Shown: positions 34,747 through 43,866, counted from the stretch's first letter. The stretch is 64,000 nt of DNA from an uncultured Bdellovibrionales bacterium (GCA_937903155.1 CALCZU010000012.1:1-64000); one strand, 5' to 3'. Notes: generated by a model not told the origin, from the letters alone. Program-made: numbers and translations.

Positions 34747-35392
34747 CTCCTAATTTTTTTACGACATCTTCAAGCATTGATTCCAAATAATGCTCTTCAT
34801 TTAATAAATCTGAAATTTTCTGTAAAACTTCTTTTTTTGACAGGGCGGAATCCCATTCTTTCTCAAGAACTGCCCAATTCGTTTCGTATTCTTCTTTAAG
34901 TTTCAAAAGTTGGTCACGAAACTGAATAAGTGCGTCGTCCGAGCCACCTTCTTGCAATAGATCTTGAAGTTCAAAATAACTTTCTGCGAGATCGACTGGG
35001 ACTTTCGCATTTTTTGTGCGGCTAATCCCTTCGCGTTCTAAAAGATAATTGGCTCGTTTGTCGCGTGCTTTTAATGTTTGATAAGCGCGATTTAGAAGCG
35101 TCGACCAGCGCATCGCAAGACTTTGTTGCTGAGGACTTTGAGTCGCAAACTTATCGGGATGTACTTGCTTCGACAGCGCGTGATAGCGCGTTTGTAAACG
35201 AGAGGTATCTATCGCGAGAGAAACGGGTAGACCCATCACTTCAAAATAAGAAGGAACCACTCCCGAAAGGGGAATGGGAGGCAAGGCTCGACACTGAGGA
35301 CAGCTTAAACTTTCGGTCTCAAAAGAAGCGCCACACGCGTTACAGGCTTTAGACTGCGAAAGAGGTACCACAGCCACAACTTTTTGAAGCAT
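34721..35392 (-). CDS. hscB: J-protein co-chaperone HscB with N-terminal zinc ribbon
   Basis: Residues about 45-115 are the J-domain ([34 protein letters not shown], with the HPD motif). The C-terminal three-helix part binds IscU. Ahead of the J-domain is a CNACG...CPQC motif (residues 17-35), a four-cysteine knuckle absent from E. coli HscB but known from eukaryotic HSC20. The first 40-odd bases overlap the end of iscA; a later GTG start would still keep the cysteines. Confidence 0.92.
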   Translation of the reverse strand: MLQKVVAVVPLSQSKACNACGASFETESLSCPQCRALPPIPLSGVVPSYFEVMGLPVSLAIDTSRLQTRYHALSKQVHPDKFATQSPQQQSLAMRWSTLLNRAYQTLKARDKRANYLLEREGISRTKNAKVPVDLAESYFELQDLLQEGGSDDALIQFRDQLLKLKEEYETNWAVLEKEWDSALSKKEVLQKISDLLNEEHYLESMLEDVVKKLGVASANRRN

Positions 35393-35672
35393 TGGGATTC
35401 TTAAAACTAAATCCCGTTCCGTTTAAGCCCCCTTGATAATCCAGCGTCAGTCCTTTGATGTAGAGAAAACTCTTAGGATCAACAAAAACCTTAATCCCAT
35501 CTTGTTCAAAGATTTTGTCATTAGGCTGAGCTTCATTTTGAAACTCGAGCTTGTAAGACATTCCGCTACAACCGCCGCCAACGACTGCGACACGAAGTCC
35601 GCCTTCGGGTTTATTCTCGTCTTCGCGGATGCGCTTAATTTGTTTCACTGCACTTTCAGATAAAGTGATCAT
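35349..35672 (-). CDS. iscA: A-type Fe-S carrier IscA
   Basis: The 107-residue protein carries the three cluster cysteines of the A-type family: GGGCSGM and the C-terminal CGCG. MITLSESAVKQIKRI is the normal N terminus. It delivers [4Fe-4S] clusters to targets. It is located between iscU and hscB in the operon. Confidence 0.95.
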   Translation of the reverse strand: MITLSESAVKQIKRIREDENKPEGGLRVAVVGGGCSGMSYKLEFQNEAQPNDKIFEQDGIKVFVDPKSFLYIKGLTLDYQGGLNGTGFSFKNPNASKSCGCGTSFAV

Positions 35673-35695
35673 AGTAACCTCGATGCTTGTTATTA

Positions 35696-36094
35696 CTACT
35701 TAATCTCGCCGCTTCCTGGGGTCTGCTTCTTTTTATAATCCGCAATTGCAGATTTGATGGCGTCTTCCGCCAAAACAGAGCAGTGGATTTTTACAGGTGG
35801 CAGAGAAAGTTCTTTGACGATGTCGGTGTTTTTAATTTCCAAAACTTCGTCCAAAGTTTTCCCTTTAACCCATTCGGTTGCAAGACTTGAGCTTGCAATC
35901 GCGCTTCCACAACCGAATGTTTTAAAGCGAGCGTCTTCGACGACGTTGTCTTTAATTTTCAGTTGAAGCTTCATCACGTCGCCGCACTCAGGGGCTCCGA
36001 CAATGCCAGTTCCTACTTGCGTATCGCTTTTATCAAACGATCCGACGTTTCGAGGGTTATTGAAATGATCGATTACTTTAGGTCCGTATGCCAT
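35696..36094 (-). CDS. iscU: Fe-S scaffold IscU
   Basis: The three cluster cysteines are in PECGD, FGCGSA and HCSVLAEDA; the HscA-binding motif LPPVK precedes the last one. IscU assembles clusters from IscS sulfur and iron. Length 132, with a few extra residues at the C terminus. Confidence 0.97.
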   Translation of the reverse strand: MAYGPKVIDHFNNPRNVGSFDKSDTQVGTGIVGAPECGDVMKLQLKIKDNVVEDARFKTFGCGSAIASSSLATEWVKGKTLDEVLEIKNTDIVKELSLPPVKIHCSVLAEDAIKSAIADYKKKQTPGSGEIK

Positions 36095-36106
36095 AATTCT
36101 CTCCTT

Positions 36107-37321
36107 TTAGTGTGCACTCCATTGCACCGTTTTTAAATCAATTCCTTCTTTAGCCATTTCATAAAGAGGGGACATCTCACGTAACTTGTTGACGACCTCC
36201 ACCACCTTATCGATGACAAAATCCACTTCCTCTTCCGTATTAAAACGTCCGAGTCCAAATCGAATAGAAGTATGTGCTAAATCTTCTCCCACTCCCATCG
36301 CTTTTAAAACATACGAGGGTTCAAGTGATGCTGAAGTACAAGCAGAGCCCGAAGAAACAGCCATTTCTTTTAGACCCATCATTAACGCTTCTCCTTCGAC
36401 GTACGCGAAGCTGATGTTTAAATTTCCGGGAAGTCTCTCAGTCGGATGCCCGTTTAAATAAATTTCATCGAGTTTTTTAGAAAGTCCGGTGTGAAGACGT
36501 TCTCTCAAATTTAAAACTCGAGAATTCTCTTCTTCCATTGTGGCAAGACATATCTCTGCGGCTTTTCCAAAACCGGCAATTCCCGGAACGTTTAATGTGC
36601 CCGATCGAAAGCCACGTTCATGACCTCCCCCGTGAATCACAGGCGACAATCTCACCCGGGGATTGCTGCGTCTGACAAAAAGTCCACCCACGCCTTTAGG
36701 ACCGTACATTTTGTGAGCCGACAACGACATGATATCAATTCCCATTTTTTCAACATCGATAGGAATTCTTCCTGCCGTTTGAGCGGCATCCACATGAAAA
36801 AGAATCCCTTTTTCTTTGGTGATCTTTCCAACGGCTTCAATGGGGTGAACCGTACCGATTTCGTTATTTGCATGCATTAAAGAAACTAAAATGGTCTTTG
36901 GAGTGATCGCTTTTTTGAGATCTTCCAAATTGATGCTGCCGTACTTATCGACTTCAAGATAAGTGACCTCGCCACCTTTTTTTTCGATGTATTTCGCGCA
37001 ATCCAAAGTCGCTTTATGCTCTGTTACTGCGGTGATCATGTGATTGCCTTTTTCGGCATACATTTCGAAAGCGCCTTTGATAGCAATATTCGTGCTTTCA
37101 GTCGCACCGCTTGTAAATACAATTTCTTTAGGGTTTGCGTGAATCAGTTTTGCGACTTGAAGGCGCGCTTTTTCGACGGCTTCTTCAGCAACCCAACCAT
37201 AAGGATGACTGCGGCTCGCCGCATTTCCAAAATCGCCCGTAAAATACGGCATCATGGCTTCCAAAACTTTTGGATCCATCGGTGTCGTGGCGTGGTTATC
37301 AAAATACAACGGAAACTTCAT
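36107..37321 (-). CDS. iscS: cysteine desulfurase IscS
   Basis: A class-V aminotransferase fold of 404 residues, with the PLP lysine in [12 protein letters not shown], the His of HVDAAQTAG stacking on the cofactor and the persulfide cysteine in [13 protein letters not shown]. It supplies sulfur for clusters and tRNA thiolation. Its start overlaps the iscR stop by four bases. Confidence 0.97.
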   Translation of the reverse strand: MKFPLYFDNHATTPMDPKVLEAMMPYFTGDFGNAASRSHPYGWVAEEAVEKARLQVAKLIHANPKEIVFTSGATESTNIAIKGAFEMYAEKGNHMITAVTEHKATLDCAKYIEKKGGEVTYLEVDKYGSINLEDLKKAITPKTILVSLMHANNEIGTVHPIEAVGKITKEKGILFHVDAAQTAGRIPIDVEKMGIDIMSLSAHKMYGPKGVGGLFVRRSNPRVRLSPVIHGGGHERGFRSGTLNVPGIAGFGKAAEICLATMEEENSRVLNLRERLHTGLSKKLDEIYLNGHPTERLPGNLNISFAYVEGEALMMGLKEMAVSSGSACTSASLEPSYVLKAMGVGEDLAHTSIRFGLGRFNTEEEVDFVIDKVVEVVNKLREMSPLYEMAKEGIDLKTVQWSAH

Positions 37322-37731
37322 AGCGCTTTTCTTTCCCTTAGAGCTTCCACCGAAGTGGTTTGGAACAGTTCAATAATTTTGTTATTCAGTACACTCATTG
37401 GCTTAACGATGGAACAGTTTAATTTCACCGGACAGCCGTCGTTACCAGGTTGCAAACATTCAGCGACTTCGATAGGTCCCGCAAGAGTGTGAGTCAAATC
37501 GAGGAGACTGATTTCAGCGAGATCTTTTGCGAGCTTATAACCGCCTTGATTTCCATAGACTGCACTCACCATCGAAACATTTTTCATCGCCTGCATAATT
37601 TTCGATAAGAGCGTCTCGGGAATCTTCGCCGAATTTGCAATTTCTCGTACACTTGCCGTCTTGTCTTCTTTCGTTGCTAAGTACAGAAGAGCGATGATTC
37701 CGTACTCGATCTTTTTGTTGACTCTAAGCAT
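37318..37731 (-). CDS. iscR: Rrf2-family regulator IscR
   Basis: An N-terminal winged helix ([33 protein letters not shown]) and the cluster cysteines [16 protein letters not shown] identify IscR; the first two cysteines are eight positions apart rather than six as in E. coli. It senses [2Fe-2S] supply and represses the operon it heads. Repeated GACTAAAT-type motifs lie upstream (37792-37891). Confidence 0.93.
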   Translation of the reverse strand: MLRVNKKIEYGIIALLYLATKEDKTASVREIANSAKIPETLLSKIMQAMKNVSMVSAVYGNQGGYKLAKDLAEISLLDLTHTLAGPIEVAECLQPGNDGCPVKLNCSIVKPMSVLNNKIIELFQTTSVEALRERKAL

Positions 37732-37791
37732 ATGTGTATTACCTTACAGTCCGCCTAGGGGAGTTGTTTTAAAAAATTCCCACGCTAAGCT

Positions 37792-37805
37792 GACTAAATT
37801 AAGTT
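37792..37805. promoter_or_regulatory. IscR-like operator, site A
   Basis: GACTAAATTAAGTT, a half-conserved version of the dyad at site B, 61 bases upstream of the iscR start. Confidence 0.45.
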
Positions 37806-37806
37806 T

Positions 37807-37827
37807 ATAAGACTAAATAAGTCCTAT
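37807..37827. promoter_or_regulatory. IscR-like operator, site B
   Basis: The dyad ATA-n-GACT-five bases-AGTC-n-TAT spans 21 bases with core GACTAAATAAGTC. The core and five-base centre resemble the E. coli type-1 IscR site. Confidence 0.6.
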
Positions 37828-37874
37828 AACCCTCAATTCCGATTATCAGGATTTGGTGGCTTTAAGTCAAGGAA

Positions 37875-37898
37875 ATAAGACTAAATTAATCCGACTAT
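37875..37898. promoter_or_regulatory. IscR-like operator, site C
   Basis: ATAAGACTAAATTAATC followed by CGACTAT; nearer to the divergent HicB-like gene, it may place that gene under the same regulator. Confidence 0.45.
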
Positions 37899-37939
37899 CT
37901 AACTCATTGAAAAAAAAGCGATTTATGGAGGATCTCCTA

Positions 37940-38845
37940 ATGGCAAAAGAGACTAAAAAGGCCGTAACTAAACCGGCTAAAACAAAGAAGGTTTCTGCGA
38001 AGTCCAAAGGGACAGACACCGAAGAACAAGCGACGAGTCCGGTTGAGGTTGCTAGCGAGGTAGCTCTCGCGGAAACAGCTCCGGTTGTTGCTGAACTCAA
38101 CTCTAAAGCGGTTGAAACTCCAGTCGCCGCCACTGAAACAGATTGGCCCGAACAAGAAGATCCCGATTCGATCGGGAACCGACTCGAACCCGGAATGATG
38201 AGTCTAACCGAAGTCGCTTTACGCGCGCCCCAACGTTCCTCGGTGCACGCCGAACCAGGCGAGGAGTACTCTCTCTCTCTTCATTTTGATAAAGCTGCAG
38301 GACAGTACGTCGCAAGCATTCTTGAATTTCCGGAAGTCACCGTCACAGGCCCTAACCGTGCAAATGTTTTACTCGAACTTCAAGATAAACTTGAAACGGA
38401 AATGATCACCGTGAAGAAAAATGGGGGAAATCTGCCTGAGCCCATTCAAGCAAAAAAATATCCCGAAGTTTTAGAAATTCCGGTCTCCCAAGGTTTGTTT
38501 CGAAAATTGGATGTGCTTTCTCGACAAGAAAAAGTCGCGTTAGAAAAGTTGGTGTCTGAGATTCTTGCAAGTTCTGTCGAAAAAAGATTCGAAAGCAAAA
38601 GGAGCGGAGAATCGCGTCCGGCTCAAAATTATTCGAATTCGAATCACCAACCGCGACACAATAATAACAACAACCAAAATCGCGATCAAAGACACAACAA
38701 TAACAATAATCGCGACAACCGAAATCACCAGCAGAATCGTCGTCCGCAGGGTTATGCGAACGCCTCGATGGGTGGCCAAGATAATTTTATGGAATACGTC
38801 CGTAACCTTGAAAAAGGCGGCGGTCCCGGTTGGAAAAAACGCTAA
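37940..38845 (+). CDS. HicB-like protein with basic head and Asn-rich disordered tail
   Basis: The ATG at 37940 is decided by a GGAGG site at 37927-37931. Residues 1-115 are a Lys/Ala/Glu-rich, probably disordered segment. Residues about 115-175 (EYSLSLHFDKAAGQYVASILEFPEVTVTG) match the degenerate RNase-H fold of HicB antitoxins, and residues 180-220 (VLEIPVSQGLFRKLDVLSRQEKVALEKLVSEIL) look like the ribbon-helix-helix DNA-binding part. The tail is dominated by Asn, Arg, His and Gln (RHNNNNNQNRDQRHNNNNNR), a prion-like composition. No hicA partner lies nearby, so this is not a classical toxin-antitoxin pair. Probably a nucleic-acid-binding protein under IscR-linked control. Confidence 0.78.
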   Translation: MAKETKKAVTKPAKTKKVSAKSKGTDTEEQATSPVEVASEVALAETAPVVAELNSKAVETPVAATETDWPEQEDPDSIGNRLEPGMMSLTEVALRAPQRSSVHAEPGEEYSLSLHFDKAAGQYVASILEFPEVTVTGPNRANVLLELQDKLETEMITVKKNGGNLPEPIQAKKYPEVLEIPVSQGLFRKLDVLSRQEKVALEKLVSEILASSVEKRFESKRSGESRPAQNYSNSNHQPRHNNNNNQNRDQRHNNNNNRDNRNHQQNRRPQGYANASMGGQDNFMEYVRNLEKGGGPGWKKR

Positions 38846-38850
38846 ACGCT

Positions 38851-39984
38851 TTATTCAAGATTTTGAAGCGAATCTAGGTCGTAACGTCGGCCCATACTTT
38901 TGTAAAAGTCTTTTGGGTTCACAGGTGCGACCTGGCGATTCAGATCGGGACGGATATTTGTCCAGCGAGCTTCGTCATTCACCATACTCGTCATCCAATC
39001 CCCTAAGATTTCATTGCTCGAGCTAATCTTTCCAATGTCCTGATTGGTAAAGACGTGCTCTGAACTCACTAAATAATAGACCTTAGCGGAAGGAGAATCT
39101 CCGATGAGATCTTTTGCTGTTTGCAATAAAGTGTTTCGAACTGCCGTAAACGCATTGGGGGCGCCGAGCGTGAGTGAGAAAACCGTCATAATATAGTCGG
39201 TGTAAGATCCGATGAGTCCGAATCGGACTTTTGGAAGTGCCCGAAGATTGGATTCGATGAGGCTTTTGAAATTATAATCTTTGAGTTCTGGCATTTTTCC
39301 AGCAGGAAAATTTACGTCAATTCCCCAGTTTTGAACAAGGTCCGCGTAACGTCTGTCGGGAATAATCGGGGGTGCTAACGGAACGCCCGAGTCATCGAGA
39401 ACATATTTTTTCGCTGATGGGAAGAACGTATCAATGGATTTTGCGTGGATGAGAGTCCCCATTCCGCCCGCGCTCTGACCTAAGAGAACCACTTTGTCGG
39501 GTGTCGGGTAAAACGCCTGAAGTTGTTTTAAAACGGCGGTCACGTTTCCAAAACCTTGGTGGCGAATGATGTATGGGGCTTCGGTCGTCCCATAATTCGT
39601 CGTGCGGCTTCCAGCAAAGGCATCGCCCGTGCAGTAAGGAACGCTGACAAGATCGTAATCTTCGCGAAAAGGATTTTTAGGTTCGTTGCGATTGAAAATG
39701 CCAATTCCGTTTTCCCAATTTGTGGCTGTCACGATGCGAGTGAGTGGTCGCGCCATTCCGTTTTCACAAGTCATCTTGTTCCAGCAACCTCCACCTCCTT
39801 GCAGGTAGACGAGAAGGTTTTTCGCATTTTTGCGAGGAGTTAGAGAGAAGTAAGAAGGAGTGCCGTCGGCACAAACCATCCCCGGCAAATCAAAAAAGCA
39901 TTCCTTGTCGTATTCGCAACCCTTAGGAAGCTCTCCTGCAAAGAGCAGTGTGGTGAATAAGCTAACGATTAGAAGTGATTTCAT
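38851..39984 (-). CDS. exported pectinacetylesterase/Notum-family hydrolase
   Basis: A signal peptide (MKSLLIVSLFTTLLFAG) precedes an alpha/beta-hydrolase-like domain with YLQGGGGCWN (oxyanion region), VSVPYCTGDAFAGS, the nucleophile elbow GQSAGGMGT and a C-terminal SEHVF holding the catalytic His. This is the pectinacetylesterase/Notum pattern of carboxylesterases. Paired cysteines fit export. The ester it cleaves is unknown; polysaccharide or lipid-modified substrates are both known for the family. Confidence 0.87.
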   Translation of the reverse strand: MKSLLIVSLFTTLLFAGELPKGCEYDKECFFDLPGMVCADGTPSYFSLTPRKNAKNLLVYLQGGGGCWNKMTCENGMARPLTRIVTATNWENGIGIFNRNEPKNPFREDYDLVSVPYCTGDAFAGSRTTNYGTTEAPYIIRHQGFGNVTAVLKQLQAFYPTPDKVVLLGQSAGGMGTLIHAKSIDTFFPSAKKYVLDDSGVPLAPPIIPDRRYADLVQNWGIDVNFPAGKMPELKDYNFKSLIESNLRALPKVRFGLIGSYTDYIMTVFSLTLGAPNAFTAVRNTLLQTAKDLIGDSPSAKVYYLVSSEHVFTNQDIGKISSSNEILGDWMTSMVNDEARWTNIRPDLNRQVAPVNPKDFYKSMGRRYDLDSLQNLE

Positions 39985-40106
39985 ATTCCCCCCCGGGATA
40001 AACCATTCGAGTGCATCGTTGATGCAATCGATAAGGTTGGCAAGATGCAGCGCGGCTACTGGTCGAAGCGACGGCGAATGGGATTGAATTGCGTGTGTAA
40101 TTAGAA

Positions 40107-40145
40107 ATAAAAAAGCCCGGAGATTTTTTTCTCCAGGCTTTTTTA
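40107..40145 (-). terminator. rho-independent terminator of the peroxiredoxin gene
   Basis: On the minus strand AAAAAGCCTGGAG, a T/A loop and CTCCGGGCTTTTTT form a stem (about 40110-40144) with one mismatch and a T run. Confidence 0.85.
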
Positions 40146-40169
40146 CAAATAGAAAAATATTTCGAACGA

Positions 40170-40757
40170 TTACATCGTTTCGAAATATTCTTTGGATTTT
40201 GTAGGATCGGGCTTCATGGTTTTTTTACCGGGGTTCCAGTTTGCGGGGCAAACTTCGCCGGTCTTTGCGACTTCTTGGAGCGCTTTCAACACGCGCAAGA
40301 CTTCGTCTGTGTTTCTTCCGATTCCTAAATCGTGGACGAGTTGATACTGAACGATCCCTTGAGGATTGATCAAGAATAATCCGCGAAGAGTAATTCCGGC
40401 TTCTAAGAGAACGCCGTAGTCAGACCCGACTTTTTTATTGATGTCTGCGAAAAGTGGGAATTGAAGTTTGCCGATTCCACCGTCTTTGCGTGGGGTTTTC
40501 GCCCATGCCAAGTGAGAGAATTTGCTGTCGACCGAACAACCAACGATTTCGCAGTTTGCATCTTTGAATTGTTTGTAGGCGGCATCAAATGCAACGATTT
40601 CTGTTGGACATACAAAAGTGAAATCTAATGGATAGAAAAATAAACACACCCATTTGCCTTTATAGTCTGAAAGTTGAACCGGTTTAAAATCTTCTCCGAC
40701 AAGGGCTTCGCCTTTAAAATCTGGGGCGGGTTTTTGTACGAGTGAAACTAAATTCAT
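40170..40757 (-). CDS. 2-Cys peroxiredoxin (AhpC/TSA, typical Prx1 group)
   Basis: The peroxidatic Cys is in DFTFVCPTEI and the resolving Cys in GEVCPANW near the C terminus, the layout of typical 2-Cys peroxiredoxins. It reduces hydrogen peroxide and organic peroxides with thioredoxin or AhpF; no ahpF is adjacent. The YF-type C-terminal tail (KEYFETM) suggests sensitivity to overoxidation. GAGAGGATATTTT before the ATG is a good ribosome site. Confidence 0.95.
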   Translation of the reverse strand: MNLVSLVQKPAPDFKGEALVGEDFKPVQLSDYKGKWVCLFFYPLDFTFVCPTEIVAFDAAYKQFKDANCEIVGCSVDSKFSHLAWAKTPRKDGGIGKLQFPLFADINKKVGSDYGVLLEAGITLRGLFLINPQGIVQYQLVHDLGIGRNTDEVLRVLKALQEVAKTGEVCPANWNPGKKTMKPDPTKSKEYFETM

Positions 40758-41017
40758 AAAATATCCTCTCTGGTTAAATTCTTAGGCCGTAAGGCTACGC
40801 GCCCGCACCAAATCGGTCAAGCAAGCACCGAATCTCCAGTTAAGGATTAATCCCCAAATCCCTTACTCCTTATTCCCTTCATACGTGACGTTTTTCGGCA
40901 AAAAACCCAATCTTTAAGCACAGAAAATCGTTGCACAGGATCCAGCGCAACACCTAAAAACTAAATTCCCTGCCTAGGCTTTCCGTAGTCAGTCAGTGTA
41001 CTCCCCGCTGAGTTCGG
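40758..41017. other. gene-free region upstream of the peroxiredoxin gene
   Basis: About 260 bases between the divergent peroxiredoxin gene and the sigma-54 promoter at 41018. It must hold the peroxiredoxin promoter and possibly upstream activator sites for the sigma-54 promoter. I see no reading frame or clear inverted repeat. Confidence 0.4.
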
Positions 41018-41033
41018 TGGCACTTCGATTGCA
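41018..41033 (+). promoter_or_regulatory. sigma-54 (RpoN) promoter, -24/-12
   Basis: TGGCACTTCGATTGCA has GG and GC separated by exactly ten bases and matches the -24/-12 consensus TGGCACG-N4-TTGCA at all but one position. It is nearly identical to the fliL promoter at 58465. Predicted start of transcription about 41045, 50 bases ahead of the small exported protein. Confidence 0.85.
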
Positions 41034-41094
41034 CAGTAGAGAAGAGTGCAGTCCTATGGTCTGCCGGAATTTAAGAATTTGATTAGGAGAGAGT

Positions 41095-41325
41095 ATGAAG
41101 TGGTTCGTTGTTGTTTTAGCTTTAGGATTTATCGGAATTTCTTCTCACGCTGCTGAAGCGAAAAAAGAAGAAGGAAAACATAATGCGGCTCCTGCGATTG
41201 AGAAAAAAGAAGTCGCAAAGCCAGAAACCGATTTGAACAAGCGCCTGGCGAGTATCGTCAACGCTTGCAGCACTCCCGATGAAACAAAAGTCGAAGTGGC
41301 GCCTTTTCCTAAAGAAGTGAAATAA
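41095..41325 (+). CDS. 76-residue exported protein, sigma-54 controlled
   Basis: A strong AGGAGAGAG site precedes the ATG. The signal peptide MKWFVVVLALGFIGISSHA is followed by a Lys/Glu-rich mature peptide of about 57 residues with a single Cys (VNACSTPDE). It is flanked by a sigma-54 promoter upstream and a perfect terminator downstream, so it is a monocistronic gene. I recognise no family. The promoter links it to flagellar or stress regulation. Confidence 0.8.
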   Translation: MKWFVVVLALGFIGISSHAAEAKKEEGKHNAAPAIEKKEVAKPETDLNKRLASIVNACSTPDETKVEVAPFPKEVK

Positions 41326-41360
41326 GCTAAGTAGCTGTTTTTACATCATATAAAATTTTT

Positions 41361-41396
41361 GGGAGTCTCGCGACGGCCTCGCGGTACTCCCTTTTT
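41361..41396 (+). terminator. rho-independent terminator
   Basis: GGGAGT and ACTCCC flank an inner CGCGA/TCGCG stem, followed by TTTTT. It ends the small-protein transcript 35 bases past its stop. Confidence 0.92.
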
Positions 41397-41408
41397 CGTT
41401 TCCTACGG

Positions 41409-41436
41409 TTGACTCTTTGCAACTCGAGCCTAAATT
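41409..41436 (+). promoter_or_regulatory. putative sigma-70 promoter of lon, leaderless
   Basis: TTGACT (41409-41414), 16 bases, TAAATT (41431-41436). The ATG of lon is seven bases past the -10 and has no Shine-Dalgarno site. Confidence 0.5.
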
Positions 41437-41442
41437 ACCTAA

Positions 41443-43866
41443 ATGTTAGATGAAAAGTTAGAGAAGCGTCTTGCCAAAAATGTCGTTCGAACCGTTAAAA
41501 AAGAGAAGATAGCTCCTCGTAAGGGAACAGACCTGGTAACGGTCTCAGATACCCTTCCTGCGAACCTGCCTTTGGTTCCAACCCCTCACTCCACACTTTT
41601 TCCGGGGATGGTGATTCCATTGATCTTGCCTGAAGGCAAGCTGACTAAGACCATTGAGTTTGTAATGAAGGGCCAGGGAGTGCTTGGCATTGTCTTGCCC
41701 AAAGAGAGTAAGAAGGGCGAAGAAGACCTTCCTTTTCATACTTATGGTGTCGCTGCGAAAATTTTGAAAAAAGTAAATCTTCCGGATAACCAGATTAGTG
41801 TTTTAGTGACCGGTGTTGAACGTTTTCGAATTAAATCTGTCATTTCCGAAAGTCCTTACCAAATTGCCGCGGTTGAATATCTTTACGAAGAGACCGAAAA
41901 AAATATTGAAGTGGAAGCTTTGCTTCGAACTTCGCTTCAGCAGTTCAAAACGATTTCAAAAGACAATCCCCTCATCTCTGAAGAAGTGAAAGTCGCGCTG
42001 GTAAATATCGACGGGCCTGGAAAACTCGCGGATTTTATGGCCTCCGTTTTGGTTCGAGATGTTAAGGATTATCAGGATTTTCTATCTCTGAAAAAGGTGA
42101 AGTCGCGCTTGCAGACGCTTCTCATTCTTCTCAAAAAAGAGCTCGATGTTCAATCCGTTCAGAAAAAAATTGTCGAAGAAGTGAACCAGCGGATCGGAAG
42201 CGCTCAAAGAGAATTTTATTTGCAGGAGCAATTAAAAGAGATTCAAAAAGAGTTAGGCCGCGGAGATGCGCATCGGAAGAAGATTCAAGACAAATTTAAA
42301 GAACGTCTAAAAGAAAAAGTTCTCACCAAGGGCGTTCAAGAACGTTTAGATGAAGAATTCGAAAAAGTTTCTAACCTGCACGAGCAATCGGCCGAGTATT
42401 CGGTTGCGATTAATTATCTTGATTGGGCAACGTCTCTTCCTTGGGGGATTCGTACCCAGGATAATTTGAATTTGAAACACGCACAAAGTGTGCTGGACAA
42501 AGACCATCACGGCTTAAAAGACGTCAAGGAGCGGATCCTAGAATTCCTCGCGGTTCAAAAATTAAAAGCAAATAATCAGGGAAGTATTCTTTGTTTGGTG
42601 GGACCTCCGGGAACAGGAAAGACGAGTTTAGGAAAATCGATTGCTCGCACGTTAGGGCGGAAATTTTTTCGAGTCAGTGTCGGCGGAATGCGCGATGAAT
42701 CCGAAATTAAGGGCCATCGACGGACTTATGTAGGATCGATGCCGGGAAAAATAATTCAGGGGCTGAAACGCGTCGGAACCCAAAACCCAGTCTTTCTAAT
42801 CGATGAAATCGATAAAATGGGACATTACTCTCATCACGGCGATCCGGCTTCGAGTATGCTGGAACTCCTCGATCCGGAACAGAACCAAGAGTTCATGGAT
42901 AATTACTTGGATTTGCCTTTTGATTGTTCTGAAATCTTTTTTATCACGACGGCGAATAGTTTGGATTCGATTCCGGGGCCACTTTTAGACCGAATGGAAG
43001 TGATTTTTCTCCATGGCTATACGGATCACGAAAAAATCCAGATCGCAAAACAGTATTTGATTCCGAAACAGCTGAGAAAAAATGCTATTTCTCGGGAGTA
43101 TTTTAAAATGACCGATCAGGCGTTGAAACTCTTGATTGAGCTCTACGCGCGCGAAGCAGGTGTGAGAAACCTAGAAAAGAAAATCGCTCGCATTTGTCGG
43201 AAGATTGCGTTGAAAGTTGCTCTCGGAAAAACTCAGCAGGTCGTTATCAGCGATGAGAAGTCTTTGGAAAAGTACTTAGGCGTGCCGATATTTTCTCCTG
43301 AGACTGAACCCGATAGGACTACGAGTGGGGTCGCGACAGGACTCGCTTGGACCTCATTTGGTGGAGAAGTTTTGTACATCGAATCGAGAAGTGTTCTTGG
43401 TCGCGCCGGCTTTACCCTGACAGGACAGTTAGGCGATGTGATGCAAGAGTCTGCAACGATTGCTTACACGTTCATGAGAGATTTCATTCAAAAGAAAGCG
43501 AAGCTGGATAAAAACTTTTTTGATAAGAGAAGTTTTCATCTTCATGTACCGAGTGGCGCGACGCCGAAAGACGGGCCTTCTGCCGGTGTGACGATGGCTG
43601 CGAGTTTGTATTCGCTCATTATGGATAAGCCACTCAACCCTGAAGTCGCGATGACCGGAGAGCTGAGTTTGACTGGAAAGGTCTTGCCCGTGGGTGGAAT
43701 CAAAGAAAAACTTTTAGCGGCAAAAAGGTCGCATCTCAAAACGGTTCTCATTCCAAAGGCAAACGAAAAGAATTTACGAGAAATTGAAAAAGACGTGATG
43801 AAGGGTTTGAAAATCGTTAAGATTTCGAAATTTCAAGATTGTCTGCCCTACTTACTCGTGAAGTAG
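41443..43866 (+). CDS. lon: ATP-dependent protease Lon
   Basis: The 807-residue protein has the LON substrate-recognition domain from about residue 40 (LPLVPTPHSTLFPGMVIPL), a coiled-coil part, the AAA+ module (Walker A GPPGTGKTS, Walker B VFLIDEIDK) and the protease domain with catalytic Ser in PKDGPSAG and Lys in GGIKEKLLAA. It degrades damaged and regulatory proteins. The N terminus carries about 35 more residues than E. coli Lon, mostly Lys/Arg-rich. Monocistronic between a terminator and convergent genes. Confidence 0.97.
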   Translation: MLDEKLEKRLAKNVVRTVKKEKIAPRKGTDLVTVSDTLPANLPLVPTPHSTLFPGMVIPLILPEGKLTKTIEFVMKGQGVLGIVLPKESKKGEEDLPFHTYGVAAKILKKVNLPDNQISVLVTGVERFRIKSVISESPYQIAAVEYLYEETEKNIEVEALLRTSLQQFKTISKDNPLISEEVKVALVNIDGPGKLADFMASVLVRDVKDYQDFLSLKKVKSRLQTLLILLKKELDVQSVQKKIVEEVNQRIGSAQREFYLQEQLKEIQKELGRGDAHRKKIQDKFKERLKEKVLTKGVQERLDEEFEKVSNLHEQSAEYSVAINYLDWATSLPWGIRTQDNLNLKHAQSVLDKDHHGLKDVKERILEFLAVQKLKANNQGSILCLVGPPGTGKTSLGKSIARTLGRKFFRVSVGGMRDESEIKGHRRTYVGSMPGKIIQGLKRVGTQNPVFLIDEIDKMGHYSHHGDPASSMLELLDPEQNQEFMDNYLDLPFDCSEIFFITTANSLDSIPGPLLDRMEVIFLHGYTDHEKIQIAKQYLIPKQLRKNAISREYFKMTDQALKLLIELYAREAGVRNLEKKIARICRKIALKVALGKTQQVVISDEKSLEKYLGVPIFSPETEPDRTTSGVATGLAWTSFGGEVLYIESRSVLGRAGFTLTGQLGDVMQESATIAYTFMRDFIQKKAKLDKNFFDKRSFHLHVPSGATPKDGPSAGVTMAASLYSLIMDKPLNPEVAMTGELSLTGKVLPVGGIKEKLLAAKRSHLKTVLIPKANEKNLREIEKDVMKGLKIVKISKFQDCLPYLLVK

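Noticed and set aside
38565..39026. Frame overlapping the HicB-like gene and its convergent neighbour
   Set aside because: Shadow of the Asn-rich repeats; composition is an artefact of AAT/AAC codons in another frame.
41443..41560. Frameshift or wrong start at the Lon N terminus
   Set aside because: The extra ~35 residues are in frame, without stops, and the LON domain follows normally; a longer N terminus is the simpler view.
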